Shown here piece by piece: positions 34,492 to 43,521 of a stretch of DNA of 64,000 nt. The stretch's first letter is position 1. Every line of letters begins with the position of its first letter. Below the pieces are notes generated by a model. The model was not told the DNA's origin. It searched no databases and was given only the letters and a program-made list of their open reading frames with translations. The DNA comes from Mesorhizobium sp. (GTDB lineage: Bacteria; Pseudomonadota; Alphaproteobacteria; Rhizobiales; Rhizobiaceae). The stretch covers positions 1 through 64,000 of the forward strand of contig SAQG01000019.1 in the NCBI GenBank assembly GCA_004020315.1. Reading direction: 5' to 3'. Both the position numbers and the translations under genes were made by a program.

Positions 34492-35638
34492 AACCGAGAC
34501 GCCAGCCGTTTCCCTCACGCTTTATCCGTTGAACGTCAATGCCTTGATAAGCAAGATCACCGACGACCTGAACGACGCAGCCAACGCTCCTGATCTCGAC
34601 GCATTGCTTGCCAAGGCCGAAGGCGCGCTTGGCTTTAATCTAGCAGATGCGCGTCTCTACAGCCTGATTGGTGAGATCAAATACCGGCAGGGCGAAAAAG
34701 ACCGAGCCTATGAGCTGTTCGATCAAGCTCGAAAGTTATCCAAGACCGAAATCCATGCGCTCCAGAGGTCGATCGGTCACTCGATCGAGACAGGCGATCT
34801 GTCCAAGGCTGTTGGCGAGATCGATATACTGCTACGGCGATGGCCAGATCGATTTCCGGCTATCGCCGAGGGTCTGCCGACAATCCTTTCGAACCCTGAC
34901 GGATACCAGGCTATGCTGGCAGCCATCAAAGCGGAGGCGCCTTGGAGAACCAGTCTGTTCGCCACGCTTGGTAGCAGTCCAGAAGGGCTCGATTCCGCAA
35001 ACAAGCTGTTGCTTGATTTGACTGGATCAAGCGCACCACCAAAATCGAACGAATTATCATTTGTGATCAATGGCTATATTCGCCAGAAGAAGTATGAAGC
35101 AGCATATCGGTTGTTTCTTTTCAGCCTGTCTGATGAAGAACGGAAGTTAGGTGGGTATGTTTTCAACAGCACCTTTGAACCGGCGCCCAGCGGTAAACCT
35201 TTCGATTGGCAAATTGGCGATCAGTCGGGACTGGAAGTTACGTTTGCAACATCTCAGGACGCGATCCAGGGTGAGGGTGGAGCGACGGTCCGTTTTTTTA
35301 ATACGCCGGTCAGGAATGCTGCTCTTCAGCAGTATATTGAACTGCCTCCCGGCTCGTATAAGATTTCTCTGATTGCCTCCGCAAGGAATCTAAAGCTTCC
35401 AAAGGAATTATTCTGGTCGATCAGGTGCTTGGGTCCGGCCGGCGAAATCGCACGGTTTGAAATTCCGGAGGGTACATACAATCGCGAGTCCCTGAGTCGA
35501 GAGTTTTCCGTTGGACCGACTGGGTGCCCCATGCAACTGTTGAAGCTGGAGACTGCCGCCATTGCTGAGAGCTGGCGCTTTCGTTATGTCGGCACGTTGG
35601 TAATGCACAAGCTTAGCATTGAGAGACTTTCATCTTGA
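34379..35638 (+). CDS. TPR-containing membrane-anchored protein of the export module
   Basis: A 419-residue protein. ATG at 34379 has GAGGG about 9 bases upstream inside the kinase gene; ATG at 34403 is an alternative closer to the membrane anchor (about residues 16-35, W-F-V-A-S-V-L-V-L-A-A-S-S-I-G). The following 150 residues contain two or three TPR-like helix pairs (A-R-L-Y-S-L-I-G-E-I-K-Y-R-Q-G-E-K-D-R-A). The C-terminal half is beta-rich (F-D-W-Q-I-G-D-Q-S-G-L-E-V-T...L-P-P-G-S-Y-K-I-S-L), like a carbohydrate-binding jelly roll. A periplasmic location is predicted. Its stop overlaps the next start (TTGA). It probably pairs with the ligase/polymerase downstream; its exact role is unknown. 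Confidence 0.7.
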   Translation: MMEQTSPLMRNLRRSSVWFVASVLVLAASSIGLSRFLETETPAVSLTLYPLNVNALISKITDDLNDAANAPDLDALLAKAEGALGFNLADARLYSLIGEIKYRQGEKDRAYELFDQARKLSKTEIHALQRSIGHSIETGDLSKAVGEIDILLRRWPDRFPAIAEGLPTILSNPDGYQAMLAAIKAEAPWRTSLFATLGSSPEGLDSANKLLLDLTGSSAPPKSNELSFVINGYIRQKKYEAAYRLFLFSLSDEERKLGGYVFNSTFEPAPSGKPFDWQIGDQSGLEVTFATSQDAIQGEGGATVRFFNTPVRNAALQQYIELPPGSYKISLIASARNLKLPKELFWSIRCLGPAGEIARFEIPEGTYNRESLSREFSVGPTGCPMQLLKLETAAIAESWRFRYVGTLVMHKLSIERLSS

Positions 35639-36954
35639 GCGATCGAGCCTCGGAATGGGATAAATATGTCCTTGGATTGGTCCTGTTTTTATCGCTGCTG
35701 ATCGGCGGAGGGACGGCAAGCGGGCTCTATACTGACACGCTGATTGAGGTCGGGGCAATCATCTCGGCGGCGGCAGTCCTTTCCCAGACCTCAGGCCAGA
35801 AAATCCCCCAGTCTGTTCTGTGGCTGCTTATCTTCGCTGTTGCATGGTTGATTCTACAAATCGTGCCGCTGCCTGCTGGCGTACTTATCGGGTCGCGACC
35901 GGAGGTGTTGCTCGGAGATCCATCGCTGGTAGGGGAAAGCGGTTTCCGCTTCGTCAGTGTCGGAGTTGGACGGACGATCGAATGTCTGTTGTATCTGGCG
36001 GCTTTAGCGGCGTTTTTTTTGAGCGTATTGCGTTTGCGCACCGAGCAGGTCCAAGGCCTTCTGCCGTTCTTTTTGATGGGCGTCATCTGCAACGGCTTGG
36101 CGGGAGCGATTCAGTATTCTCTCTCAGACGACATCGTCATTGAGGGATTGTTGCCGTTTACGATCACTGCCGGGCTTTTTGCCAACCAGAATCATTTTGC
36201 GGCTTTGCTTTTTGTTTCTATTCCCTTCGTCGTTTATTACGGTCTATTCCGCGGACATCTTGTGTCCGGATCGCTCGGGCTGGTCACGCTTTTACTGCTC
36301 CTTTTGGCAGCCGGATCGCGTGCCGGTGTTCTGATCGGGTTGGCAATTACCGTACTGTCCATCGTCTTCCTCTCAGCACGCTCGAAGGTGAGGGGATTGA
36401 GTGTTCTGGCGATTTTCATAGCGCTTTCAGTCTACACGATAGGCGCATGGACAAAGATCGACGCCGATGCGATTGATCCGGCCTTCGGGCGGCGAGAATT
36501 TGCGCGCACCACTGTTGAAGGGATCCAAGACAATTTGGCAACGGGTGTTGGGTTCGGAAACTTTCAAAAGGCTTATCAAATATACGAGAAAGAAGAGATG
36601 ATTTTTAAGAAGTATGTTAATCATGCTCATAACGATTATCTCGAAATGGCCTTCGAAGGAGGAATCCCTGCCATTATATTGATGGTGTTGTATTTCGTTA
36701 CGCTTGGTATAGCGCTCTATAGAATTCGGAGCGATCCACTTCAAAAAGCGGCTTTTCTCTCGGTGTTTTTTCTTCTCATTCACTCACTGGTTGATTATCC
36801 GTTGCGGACCGAAGCGCTTGCAATGACGTTTGCTTATATGAACGCCATTATCTTTCACAAAGGATTTTCAGACCGCTTAGCGCAGAAGAACAAATTGATC
36901 GAGGTCGACCACAACGGGGACAAGCTGTTTGTTCCTATCGGAACTTCGTCGTAG
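35635..36954 (+). CDS. O-antigen ligase/Wzy-like membrane protein (second in locus)
   Basis: A 439-residue polytopic protein with about 11 hydrophobic helices and a Wzy_C-type core: G-L-F-A-N-Q-N-H-F-A-A-L-L (about 180), L-A-A-G-S-R-A-G-V-L-I-G (about 220), then the periplasmic loop with G-V-G-F-G-N-F-Q-K-A-Y and the hallmark N-H-A-H-N-D-Y-L-E (about 327-335). TTG at 35635 overlaps the previous stop (TTGA), implying coupling. This protein matches the WaaL/ligase-like Wzy_C family better than the polymerase at 14794, so one may polymerise while the other ligates or polymerises a second glycan. Confidence 0.85.
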   Translation: MSDRASEWDKYVLGLVLFLSLLIGGGTASGLYTDTLIEVGAIISAAAVLSQTSGQKIPQSVLWLLIFAVAWLILQIVPLPAGVLIGSRPEVLLGDPSLVGESGFRFVSVGVGRTIECLLYLAALAAFFLSVLRLRTEQVQGLLPFFLMGVICNGLAGAIQYSLSDDIVIEGLLPFTITAGLFANQNHFAALLFVSIPFVVYYGLFRGHLVSGSLGLVTLLLLLLAAGSRAGVLIGLAITVLSIVFLSARSKVRGLSVLAIFIALSVYTIGAWTKIDADAIDPAFGRREFARTTVEGIQDNLATGVGFGNFQKAYQIYEKEEMIFKKYVNHAHNDYLEMAFEGGIPAIILMVLYFVTLGIALYRIRSDPLQKAAFLSVFFLLIHSLVDYPLRTEALAMTFAYMNAIIFHKGFSDRLAQKNKLIEVDHNGDKLFVPIGTSS

Positions 36955-37076
36955 CGGATCGATCGGGCACCTACGGCCAAAACATAATCAAATCCCGGTG
37001 TCGAAAGGCGTTGCATACGCCGGCGCCCACCGCCATCAAGGTGTTTGCACGACAGTCTTTGTGTGAGGAAGGCGGG

Positions 37077-38147
37077 ATGAATTTTCTGGTGACCGGAGGG
37101 GCCGGCTTTATCGGCTCAGCGGTGTGCCGGCATTTGTGCAGCAATCCGGCCTACCGGGTGACCAACGTCGACAAGCTGACTTATGCGGGAAATCTTGCCT
37201 CGTTGCGACCAATCGAGAATGCCCACAACTACAGATTCGAGCACGCCGACATCTGTGATGACAGGACTATTTTGGAAGTGCTGCATCGTGACGACATCGA
37301 TATCGTCATGCATCTTGCCGCCGAAAGCCATGTCGACCGGTCGATCGACGGGCCCGCCGCCTTCATCGAAACCAATATCGTCGGCACCTACCGAATGCTC
37401 AATTCGGCGTTGGAATATTGGTGCAGACTTCCCGACGAGAAAAAAAGCCGGTTTCGATTCCACCATGGTTCGACCGACGAAGTGTTCGGTGATCTGCCCT
37501 TCGACAGCGGCATTTTCACCGAACAGACGCCCTATGCACCATCTTCTCCCTATTCGGCGTCGAAGGCCGCTTCCGACCACCTGGTGCGAGCATGGCATAA
37601 CACCTACGGCCTGCCGGTCGTCCTGTCGAACTGCTCGAACAATTACGGGCCGTACCATTTCCCCGAAAAGCTGATCCCGCTCGTCATTCTGAACGCGCTG
37701 GACGAACAACCGTTACCGGTCTACGGCGCCGGCGCAAACGTGCGCGACTGGCTTTTCGTCGAGGACCATGCTCGTGCCTTAGCAATGGTCGCGACCCAGG
37801 GCGCGGTCGGCGAGAGCTACAATGTGGGGGGAGGTGCGGAACGCACCAATCGGGCGGTGGTCGAGGCGATTTGCGACATCCTCGACAACAGGCGGCCGCG
37901 TTCCGCCGGCCGGCGCTATCGCGATCTCATCACCTTCGTTGCCGACCGCTCGGGCCATGACCGGCGCTACGCAATCGACGCTTCGAAGATCGAGCGCGAT
38001 CTCGGCTGGAAACCGCGCGAGACCTTCGACAGCGGCCTCGCCAAGACCGTCGACTGGTATCTTCAGAACGAGTGGTGGTGGGGTCCGATCCGCCGCGAGC
38101 GCTACGCCGGCGAGCGGCTGGGCAAAGCGCGAAAGGGTGTCGCGTGA
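37077..38147 (+). CDS. rfbB: dTDP-glucose 4,6-dehydratase
   Basis: A 356-residue NAD-dependent dehydratase giving dTDP-4-keto-6-deoxyglucose. The ATG at 37077 is set by GAGGAAGG just upstream (the open frame begins 22 codons earlier). Motifs are F-L-V-T-G-G-A-G-F-I-G-S-A-V (residue 3), D-K-L-T-Y-A-G-N-L-A-S-L (about 37), A-A-E-S-H-V-D-R-S-I (about 84), H-G-S-T-D-E-V-F-G (about 130), Y-S-A-S-K-A-A-S-D-H (YxxxK, about 162), and N-N-Y-G-P-Y-H-F-P-E-K-L-I-P. No rfbA, rfbC or rfbD is adjacent. The DegT-type aminotransferase at 42137 could act on its product. Confidence 0.95.
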   Translation: MNFLVTGGAGFIGSAVCRHLCSNPAYRVTNVDKLTYAGNLASLRPIENAHNYRFEHADICDDRTILEVLHRDDIDIVMHLAAESHVDRSIDGPAAFIETNIVGTYRMLNSALEYWCRLPDEKKSRFRFHHGSTDEVFGDLPFDSGIFTEQTPYAPSSPYSASKAASDHLVRAWHNTYGLPVVLSNCSNNYGPYHFPEKLIPLVILNALDEQPLPVYGAGANVRDWLFVEDHARALAMVATQGAVGESYNVGGGAERTNRAVVEAICDILDNRRPRSAGRRYRDLITFVADRSGHDRRYAIDASKIERDLGWKPRETFDSGLAKTVDWYLQNEWWWGPIRRERYAGERLGKARKGVA

Positions 38148-38195
38148 GGCTTGTCGTCACTTGATGCGAGACTATAGCAACAACGTATGTACGGT

Positions 38196-38232
38196 TTGCC
38201 GGGCATCTTTCTTGACCCGGGCAATATTTTCT
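38196..38232 (+). terminator. Terminator-like hairpin after rfbB
   Basis: TTGCCGGG (38196-38203) pairs with CCCGG-G-CAA (38216-38224, one bulge), followed by TATTTTCTT. It lies 49 bases after the rfbB stop and probably ends the polysaccharide transcript before cysD. Confidence 0.55.
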
Positions 38233-38438
38233 TGACGCTCGCAACGCCATCAGCCCCATGAGCAGGAATTTCCGAGTTCCGGTCGCTGCGTGGAAAATTC
38301 ATTCCCGAACCACTCTAGGGCAGGCCTGTCTTGCATTGTTATAAACGATAACGATCTGCTAGAACGCCCTGAACGAAGACACATTGTCCAGACGTGAAAG
38401 CTTGAACCGGGCGGCTGAAAATTGCGCCTGATGCATCG

Positions 38439-39383
38439 ATGCAGGATCTGGACGGCACGAGAGAACGCTTAAAGTCCATGAACATCGCGCTTACGCACCT
38501 TCAGCGGCTTGAGGCTGAATCTATCCATATCTTTCGCGAGGTCGCGGCGGCCTTCGCCAAACCGGTCATGCTCTATTCGGTCGGCAAGGACTCCTCCGTG
38601 CTGATGCATCTTGCGATGAAGGCGTTTTATCCGGCCAAGCCGCCCTTTCCCTTTCTCCACGTCGACACGACCTGGAAATTCCGCGAGATGATCGCCTTTC
38701 GCGATCAGATGGCGCAAAAACTCGGCTTCGATCTTCTGGTCCACGTCAATGAGGATGGTGTGCGCGACAACATCAATCCCTTCGACCATGGCTCGAACAC
38801 CCACACCCACGTGATGAAGACCGTGGCGCTGCGGCAGGCGCTCGACAAATACGGCTTCGATGCAGCCTTCGGCGGGGCGCGGCGCGACGAGGAGAAATCG
38901 CGCGCCAAGGAGCGGATCTTCTCTTTCCGCAACGCCCAGCACGTCTGGGATCCGAAAAACCAGCGGCCCGAGATGTGGAAGATATTCAACACCCGCATCG
39001 CGACCGGTGAATCGATCCGGGTCTTTCCGTTGTCGAACTGGACCGAACTCGATATCTGGCAGTACATCCTCCAGGAAGACATCCCGATAGTGCCGCTTTA
39101 TTTCGCCAAGGAGCGGCCGGTCGTCGAACGTGACGGCATGCTCATCCTCAAGGACGACGACCGCATGGAGTTGCGTCCCGGCGAGACGGTGGAGAACCGG
39201 CTGGTGCGGTTCCGCACGCTCGGCTGCTATCCGCTGACTGGCGCGATCGAATCCGACGCCGATACGCTGGAGGCCATTGTCGGCGAAATGCTCACGGCGC
39301 GCACCTCCGAACGGCAGGGCCGCCTGATCGACCGTGATGAAGCCGGCTCGATGGAAAAGAAGAAGCGCGAGGGGTATTTCTGA
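38439..39383 (+). CDS. cysD: Sulfate adenylyltransferase subunit 2
   Basis: A 314-residue ATP-pyrophosphatase-fold subunit that, with CysN, makes APS from ATP and sulfate. The PP-motif is S-V-G-K-D-S-S-V-L-M-H-L-A (about residue 47); A-F-G-G-A-R-R-D-E-E-K-S-R-A-K-E (about 147), W-T-E-L-D-I-W-Q-Y-I (about 200) and the C-terminal G-R-L-I-D-R-D-E-A-G-S-M-E-K-K-K-R-E-G-Y-F are all typical. ATG at 38439 is used; ATG at 38478 would lose 13 residues, and neither has a strong ribosome-binding site. It is spaced 2 bases from cysNC, forming a tight operon. Confidence 0.96.
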   Translation: MQDLDGTRERLKSMNIALTHLQRLEAESIHIFREVAAAFAKPVMLYSVGKDSSVLMHLAMKAFYPAKPPFPFLHVDTTWKFREMIAFRDQMAQKLGFDLLVHVNEDGVRDNINPFDHGSNTHTHVMKTVALRQALDKYGFDAAFGGARRDEEKSRAKERIFSFRNAQHVWDPKNQRPEMWKIFNTRIATGESIRVFPLSNWTELDIWQYILQEDIPIVPLYFAKERPVVERDGMLILKDDDRMELRPGETVENRLVRFRTLGCYPLTGAIESDADTLEAIVGEMLTARTSERQGRLIDRDEAGSMEKKKREGYF

Positions 39384-39385
39384 GC

Positions 39386-41323
39386 ATGCGCCACATCATG
39401 GCAGAGAGCCTCGCCCCCACCGACGGCATTCGCGACTATCTGGCGGTGCAGGAACGAAAGTCACTGCTGCGCTTCCTGACCTGCGGTTCCGTCGACGACG
39501 GCAAGTCGACGCTAATCGGGCGCCTGCTTTCGGACACCAAGCAGATTTTCGAGGACCAGCTTGCCGCGCTCGAGCGTGATTCGCGCAAGCACGGGACGAC
39601 GGGGGACGACGTCGATTTCGCGCTGCTGGTCGACGGGCTCGAGGCCGAGCGCGAGCAGGGCATCACAATCGATGTCGCCTATCGCTTTTTCGCCACGCCG
39701 AAACGCAAATTCATCGTTGCCGACACGCCCGGCCACGAACAATACACGCGCAACATGGCAACAGGCGCGTCGACCGCCGATCTGGCCATTGTGCTGATTG
39801 ACGCCCGGCAGGGCGTGCTGCGACAGACAAGGCGCCACTCGATCATCGCCTCGCTGCTGGGCATTCGGCACATCGTGCTCGCCGTCAACAAGATCGATCT
39901 CGTCGGCTTCGATAAGGCCGTGTTCGAACGCATCATCGAAGACTATCGGCAATTTTCGCACAAGCTCGGCTTCGAGACGATTGGGCCCATCCCGATGTCT
40001 GCCCGTTACGGTGATAACGTCTCTATCCGCTCGGACAGGACAGAATGGTATTCCGGGCCGACGCTGATCGAACATCTAGAAACCGTGTCGGTCGATGAAG
40101 CCGTTGTCGAACTGCCGTTCCGTTTTCCGGTGCAATATGTGAACCGCCCCAATCTCGATTTTCGCGGTTTTGCCGGAACGATCGCATCCGGCTCGGTCTC
40201 ACCAGGCGACGAGGTCGTTGTCGCCAAATCCGGCAAGTCCGCGCATGTCAGGCGCATCGTTTCGCATGGCGGCGACCTGAGCAAAGCGGTCGCCGGCCAG
40301 GCCATCACTCTTGTCCTAGACGACGAGGTCGAGGTCTCGCGCGGCAACATGCTGGTGTCGCCGGCAGCACGGCCCCAGGTCGCCGACCAGTTCGCCGCCA
40401 ACATCGTCTGGTTCGACGAGCATGCGTTGCTGCCGGGCCGCTCCTATATCCTGCGAACCGAGACCGATCAGACCAGCGCAACCGTCACCGACCTGAAGTA
40501 CCGCGTCAACGTCAACGACTTTGCCCATGAGGCGGCCAAGTCGCTCGAAATGAACGAGGTCGGCATTTGCAATATCTCGACGCGGGCGCCGATCGCCTTC
40601 GATACTTTCGCTGAAAACCGCACGACGGGCGCCTTCATCCTGATCGACCGCATCACCAACGCCACGGTCGGCGCCGGCATGATCCTGCATTCGCTGCGCC
40701 GCGCCGAAAACATCCACTGGCAATCGCTCGATGTCAGCAAGCACGGCCGCGCCGATCTGAAGAACCAGCGGCCCGCCGTGTTCTGGTTCACCGGGCTCTC
40801 GGGTTCGGGCAAGTCGACCATCGCTAACCTTTTCGAGAAGAAGCTGTTCGCCACCGGCCGCCATACCTACATCCTGGATGGCGACAATGTCCGCCACGGC
40901 CTCAATCGCGATCTTGGCTTCACCGACGCCGACCGCGTCGAAAACATTCGCCGCGTTGCGGAAGTGGCGCGCCTGATGGCCGATGCCGGGCTGATCGTCA
41001 TCGTTTCCTTCATTTCGCCATTCAGGGCCGAGCGGCGCATGGCCAGGGAATTGATGGCCACCGGCGAATTCGTCGAGGTGTTTGTCGACACACCCTTTGA
41101 GGAATGCGCCAGACGCGATCCGAAGGGCCTCTATGCGCGGGCGTTGAATGGCGAAATCAAGAATTTCACCGGCGTCGATTCACCGTATGAAGCCCCGGAA
41201 AACCCCGAAATCCATCTCAAGACACTCGGCAAATCTGCCGAGGAGATGGTAGAGGCCCTGGAACTCTGGCTGAACGAGCGCGACATTGCCGAAAACCAAT
41301 ACGACAGCGGCGGCGGTATCTGA
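39386..41323 (+). CDS. cysNC: Bifunctional sulfate adenylyltransferase subunit 1 / APS kinase (CysN-CysC)
   Basis: A 645-residue fusion protein. The N-terminal GTPase/CysN half (residues 1-445) has C-G-S-V-D-D-G-K-S-T-L-I-G-R (G1), D-T-P-G-H-E-Q-Y-T-R-N-M (G3) and V-N-K-I-D-L-V (G4), then EF-Tu-like beta-barrels. The C-terminal APS kinase half has F-T-G-L-S-G-S-G-K-S-T-I-A-N-L (about 472), D-G-D-N-V-R-H-G-L-N (about 497), F-I-S-P-F-R (about 545) and L-N-G-E-I-K-N-F-T-G. Together they convert sulfate to PAPS. The fusion is as in rhizobial NodQ. The absence of reductive-assimilation genes nearby and the position beside a polysaccharide locus suggest PAPS for sulfation, though housekeeping use cannot be excluded. 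An ATG four codons in (39398) is an alternative start. Confidence 0.95.
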   Translation: MRHIMAESLAPTDGIRDYLAVQERKSLLRFLTCGSVDDGKSTLIGRLLSDTKQIFEDQLAALERDSRKHGTTGDDVDFALLVDGLEAEREQGITIDVAYRFFATPKRKFIVADTPGHEQYTRNMATGASTADLAIVLIDARQGVLRQTRRHSIIASLLGIRHIVLAVNKIDLVGFDKAVFERIIEDYRQFSHKLGFETIGPIPMSARYGDNVSIRSDRTEWYSGPTLIEHLETVSVDEAVVELPFRFPVQYVNRPNLDFRGFAGTIASGSVSPGDEVVVAKSGKSAHVRRIVSHGGDLSKAVAGQAITLVLDDEVEVSRGNMLVSPAARPQVADQFAANIVWFDEHALLPGRSYILRTETDQTSATVTDLKYRVNVNDFAHEAAKSLEMNEVGICNISTRAPIAFDTFAENRTTGAFILIDRITNATVGAGMILHSLRRAENIHWQSLDVSKHGRADLKNQRPAVFWFTGLSGSGKSTIANLFEKKLFATGRHTYILDGDNVRHGLNRDLGFTDADRVENIRRVAEVARLMADAGLIVIVSFISPFRAERRMARELMATGEFVEVFVDTPFEECARRDPKGLYARALNGEIKNFTGVDSPYEAPENPEIHLKTLGKSAEEMVEALELWLNERDIAENQYDSGGGI

Positions 41324-41333
41324 CGACGAATTG

Positions 41334-42128
41334 ATGCTCGGCGTATTCGAGCGCCTTGCCCTGGCAGCGGGGCGAGAAGTGATGCGCGTTTTTGATGCCG
41401 GCTGCGCGGTCGACCAGAAATCAGACAACTCGCCAGTGACCGAAGCTGATCGCGAGAGCGAAAAGATCATTCTCGCTGGGCTGCGCGCGGCGTTCCCCGA
41501 TATCCCTTGCGTGGCTGAGGAAGAGGCATCGGCCGGCATCGTGCCGCCCGACCTCGACGACGCCTTCTTCCTGGTGGATCCGCTCGACGGCACCAAGGAA
41601 TTCGTCAACCGCAGGACCGACTTCACCGTCAACATCGCGCTCGTTCGCCACGGCGTACCGGAGATCGGCGTCGTCTTTGCGCCATGCACTGGACGTTTCT
41701 TTTCCGGCCGCCCAGGCGGGGCGGAAGCAATCGAAGTCAATGGCAACTACCAGATCATCGGCCGTCGGCCGATTTCGGCCAGAACGGGTGTGGCGCCACT
41801 GACCATCGTCGCCAGTCGGTCCCACAATACACCAGAGACCGAAGCCTATATCCGCACAGTTGGCGCTGCCGAGATCGTCTCGGTCGGCTCGTCGCTGAAA
41901 TTCTGTCTTGTCGCAAGCGCCGAGGCCGACGTCTATCCGCGCTTCGGACGTACCATGGAATGGGATACCGCGGCGGGTGACGCGGTGCTGCGCGCTGCAG
42001 GCGGCATAACGCGCACGCTCAATGGTCAGCCGCTGGCCTACGGCAAGCGTAACCAGAGCGATGACGAGGACTTCGCCAATCCGCATTTCATCGCCAGCGG
42101 CAAGGCTGCCGAGCCCAGGCCCGTCTAA
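41334..42128 (+). CDS. cysQ: 3'(2'),5'-bisphosphate nucleotidase
   Basis: A 264-residue inositol-monophosphatase-fold enzyme that hydrolyses PAP (and PAPS), removing the product of sulfotransfer or PAPS reduction. Motifs are S-P-V-T-E-A-D-R-E-S-E (about 34), A-E-E-E-A (about 60), V-D-P-L-D-G-T-K-E-F (about 80), S-R-S-H-N-T-P-E and the C-terminal W-D-T-A-A-G-D-A-V-L metal site (about 210). ATG at 41334 (11 bases after the cysNC stop) was chosen; a TTG at 41286 would overlap cysNC by 38 bases. Position and strand indicate an operon with cysDNC. Confidence 0.93.
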   Translation: MLGVFERLALAAGREVMRVFDAGCAVDQKSDNSPVTEADRESEKIILAGLRAAFPDIPCVAEEEASAGIVPPDLDDAFFLVDPLDGTKEFVNRRTDFTVNIALVRHGVPEIGVVFAPCTGRFFSGRPGGAEAIEVNGNYQIIGRRPISARTGVAPLTIVASRSHNTPETEAYIRTVGAAEIVSVGSSLKFCLVASAEADVYPRFGRTMEWDTAAGDAVLRAAGGITRTLNGQPLAYGKRNQSDDEDFANPHFIASGKAAEPRPV

Positions 42129-42136
42129 ACCACGGT

Positions 42137-43279
42137 CTACGCGGCGGCGTTTTGCGCCGAATTCGATCCGATATAGTTGCGGATCGTCTCGATGATCCGG
42201 TCCTGGTCGGCCTCGCTCAGATAGGGGTGCATGGGCAGGCACAGGATGCGCTTCGGCAGTTCCTCCGAAACGGCAAGCCCCGTCGGCGCCCGCGGATAGT
42301 CGCGGTAGGCGATCTGGCTGTGCAAGGGCTTCACGTAATAGATCACCGACGGGATGCCTTTTTCCCCGAGATGTGCCTTCAGCCCGTCGCGCTTCGGCGT
42401 CTCAATGGCATATTGCGCCCAGGCCGAACGGCCGCCGTCCAGGTTGCGCGCCGCCTTGACGATGTCACCGAGGCCTTCGGCATACCGACTGGCGACCGCT
42501 TGCCGGGCAACCATCTCGTCTTCGAGAATGGCCAGCTTCTCGATCAGGATCGCTGCTTGCAGCGTATCGAGCCGCGAATTGATGCCAACGCGGACATTGT
42601 CATATTGAGTTTCGCCCTTGCCGTGGAAGGCGAACGAGCGAAGTTGGTCGGCCAGCGCATCGTCATTGGTGAACATCGCGCCGCCGTCGCCATAGCAGCC
42701 GAGCGGTTTTGCCGGGTAGAAGCTGGTCGAGCCGACCGCGCCGAACGAACCTAACATCTTGCCGTCGATCGAGCCGCCGATCGCCTGCGCGGCATCTTCG
42801 ATCACCATCAGCCCTTCGCGGTTGGCGATTGCCATGATCGCCTCGTAGTCGGCGGCCAGCCCGAACAGGTCGACGGGAATGATCGCCCTTGGCTTCAGCC
42901 GGCCTTCCGCCTTGATCATGGCGATGGCAGCTTCGAGGCTGGCGATGTCGATGTTGTAGGTCTCGGGATCGACATCGACGAACACCGGCTCGGCCTTGGC
43001 CAGCGCCACCACTTCCGCCGTGGCGGCGAAGGTGAAGCTCGGCACGAACACCGCGTCACCTGGGCCGATGCCGGCCGCAAACAACGGCAACAGCAGCGCG
43101 TCGGTGCCGTTGGCGCAGGCTACGACATGCTTGGTGCCGATATAGGCGGCGAGCTTGTTTTCGAATTCGGTGACCTCAGGTCCGAGAATGTAGCGACCCT
43201 CATTGACGACGCGGTCGATTGCCGCCTTCAGCCTGTCGCGGATTCGGTCGCGCTGCGCGCCTAGATCGATGAACTGCAT
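42137..43279 (-). CDS. DegT/DnrJ/EryC1/StrS family sugar aminotransferase
   Basis: A 380-residue PLP-dependent aminotransferase. Visible are A-C-A-N-G-T-D-A-L-L-L (about 54), S-F-T-F-A-A-T-A-E (about 82), V-I-E-D-A-A-Q-A-I-G (about 157) and the internal aldimine Lys in T-S-F-Y-P-A-K-P-L-G-C-Y-G-D-G-G-A (about 190), followed by G-x-N-S-R-L-D-T-L-Q-A-A (about 233). These enzymes transaminate 3- or 4-keto nucleotide sugars. The D-L-G-A-Q-R-D-R-I N-terminus and motif set resemble WbpE/QdtB-like members that make 3-amino sugars, but that assignment is tentative. It is convergent with cysQ (8 bases apart) and may use the rfbB product or a 3-keto UDP-sugar. Confidence 0.9.
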   Translation of the reverse strand: MQFIDLGAQRDRIRDRLKAAIDRVVNEGRYILGPEVTEFENKLAAYIGTKHVVACANGTDALLLPLFAAGIGPGDAVFVPSFTFAATAEVVALAKAEPVFVDVDPETYNIDIASLEAAIAMIKAEGRLKPRAIIPVDLFGLAADYEAIMAIANREGLMVIEDAAQAIGGSIDGKMLGSFGAVGSTSFYPAKPLGCYGDGGAMFTNDDALADQLRSFAFHGKGETQYDNVRVGINSRLDTLQAAILIEKLAILEDEMVARQAVASRYAEGLGDIVKAARNLDGGRSAWAQYAIETPKRDGLKAHLGEKGIPSVIYYVKPLHSQIAYRDYPRAPTGLAVSEELPKRILCLPMHPYLSEADQDRIIETIRNYIGSNSAQNAAA

Positions 43280-43407
43280 GTCGGCCTCAAACGGTTCCAG
43301 CCAGAGAATGGCCGCTGGTAGCAGAGTTGCGTCAGCCGAGAAAGCTGGGCGAACACAACTACGAATTGATCAAATGTCGCAGCCTGTTACCTCTGATTCC
43401 GACAGGT

Positions 43408-43423
43408 CCCCGGAATTCCGGGG
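43408..43423. repeat. Perfect 16-base palindrome between aminotransferase and kinase genes
   Basis: CCCCGGAATTCCGGGG is self-complementary throughout. It lies in the 240-base gap, downstream of the kinase gene and upstream of the aminotransferase gene on the minus strand. No long T-run flanks it on either strand (CTTTGTTG to the right), so a terminator role is possible but weak. The rest of the gap shows nothing else. Confidence 0.45.
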
Positions 43424-43521
43424 CTTTGTTGCGCACCACACGGCCTTTGTGTCGCCCGCGCTCGGCTGGGCGAAACATAAAGTGATTGATCTCCAGCGCG
43501 TCTTCAGCGCATCGCCGTCAA

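Noticed and set aside
43408..43423. Perfect palindrome considered as a strong intrinsic terminator of the kinase operon
   Set aside because: No T-run follows on the minus strand, so it is listed only as a palindrome.
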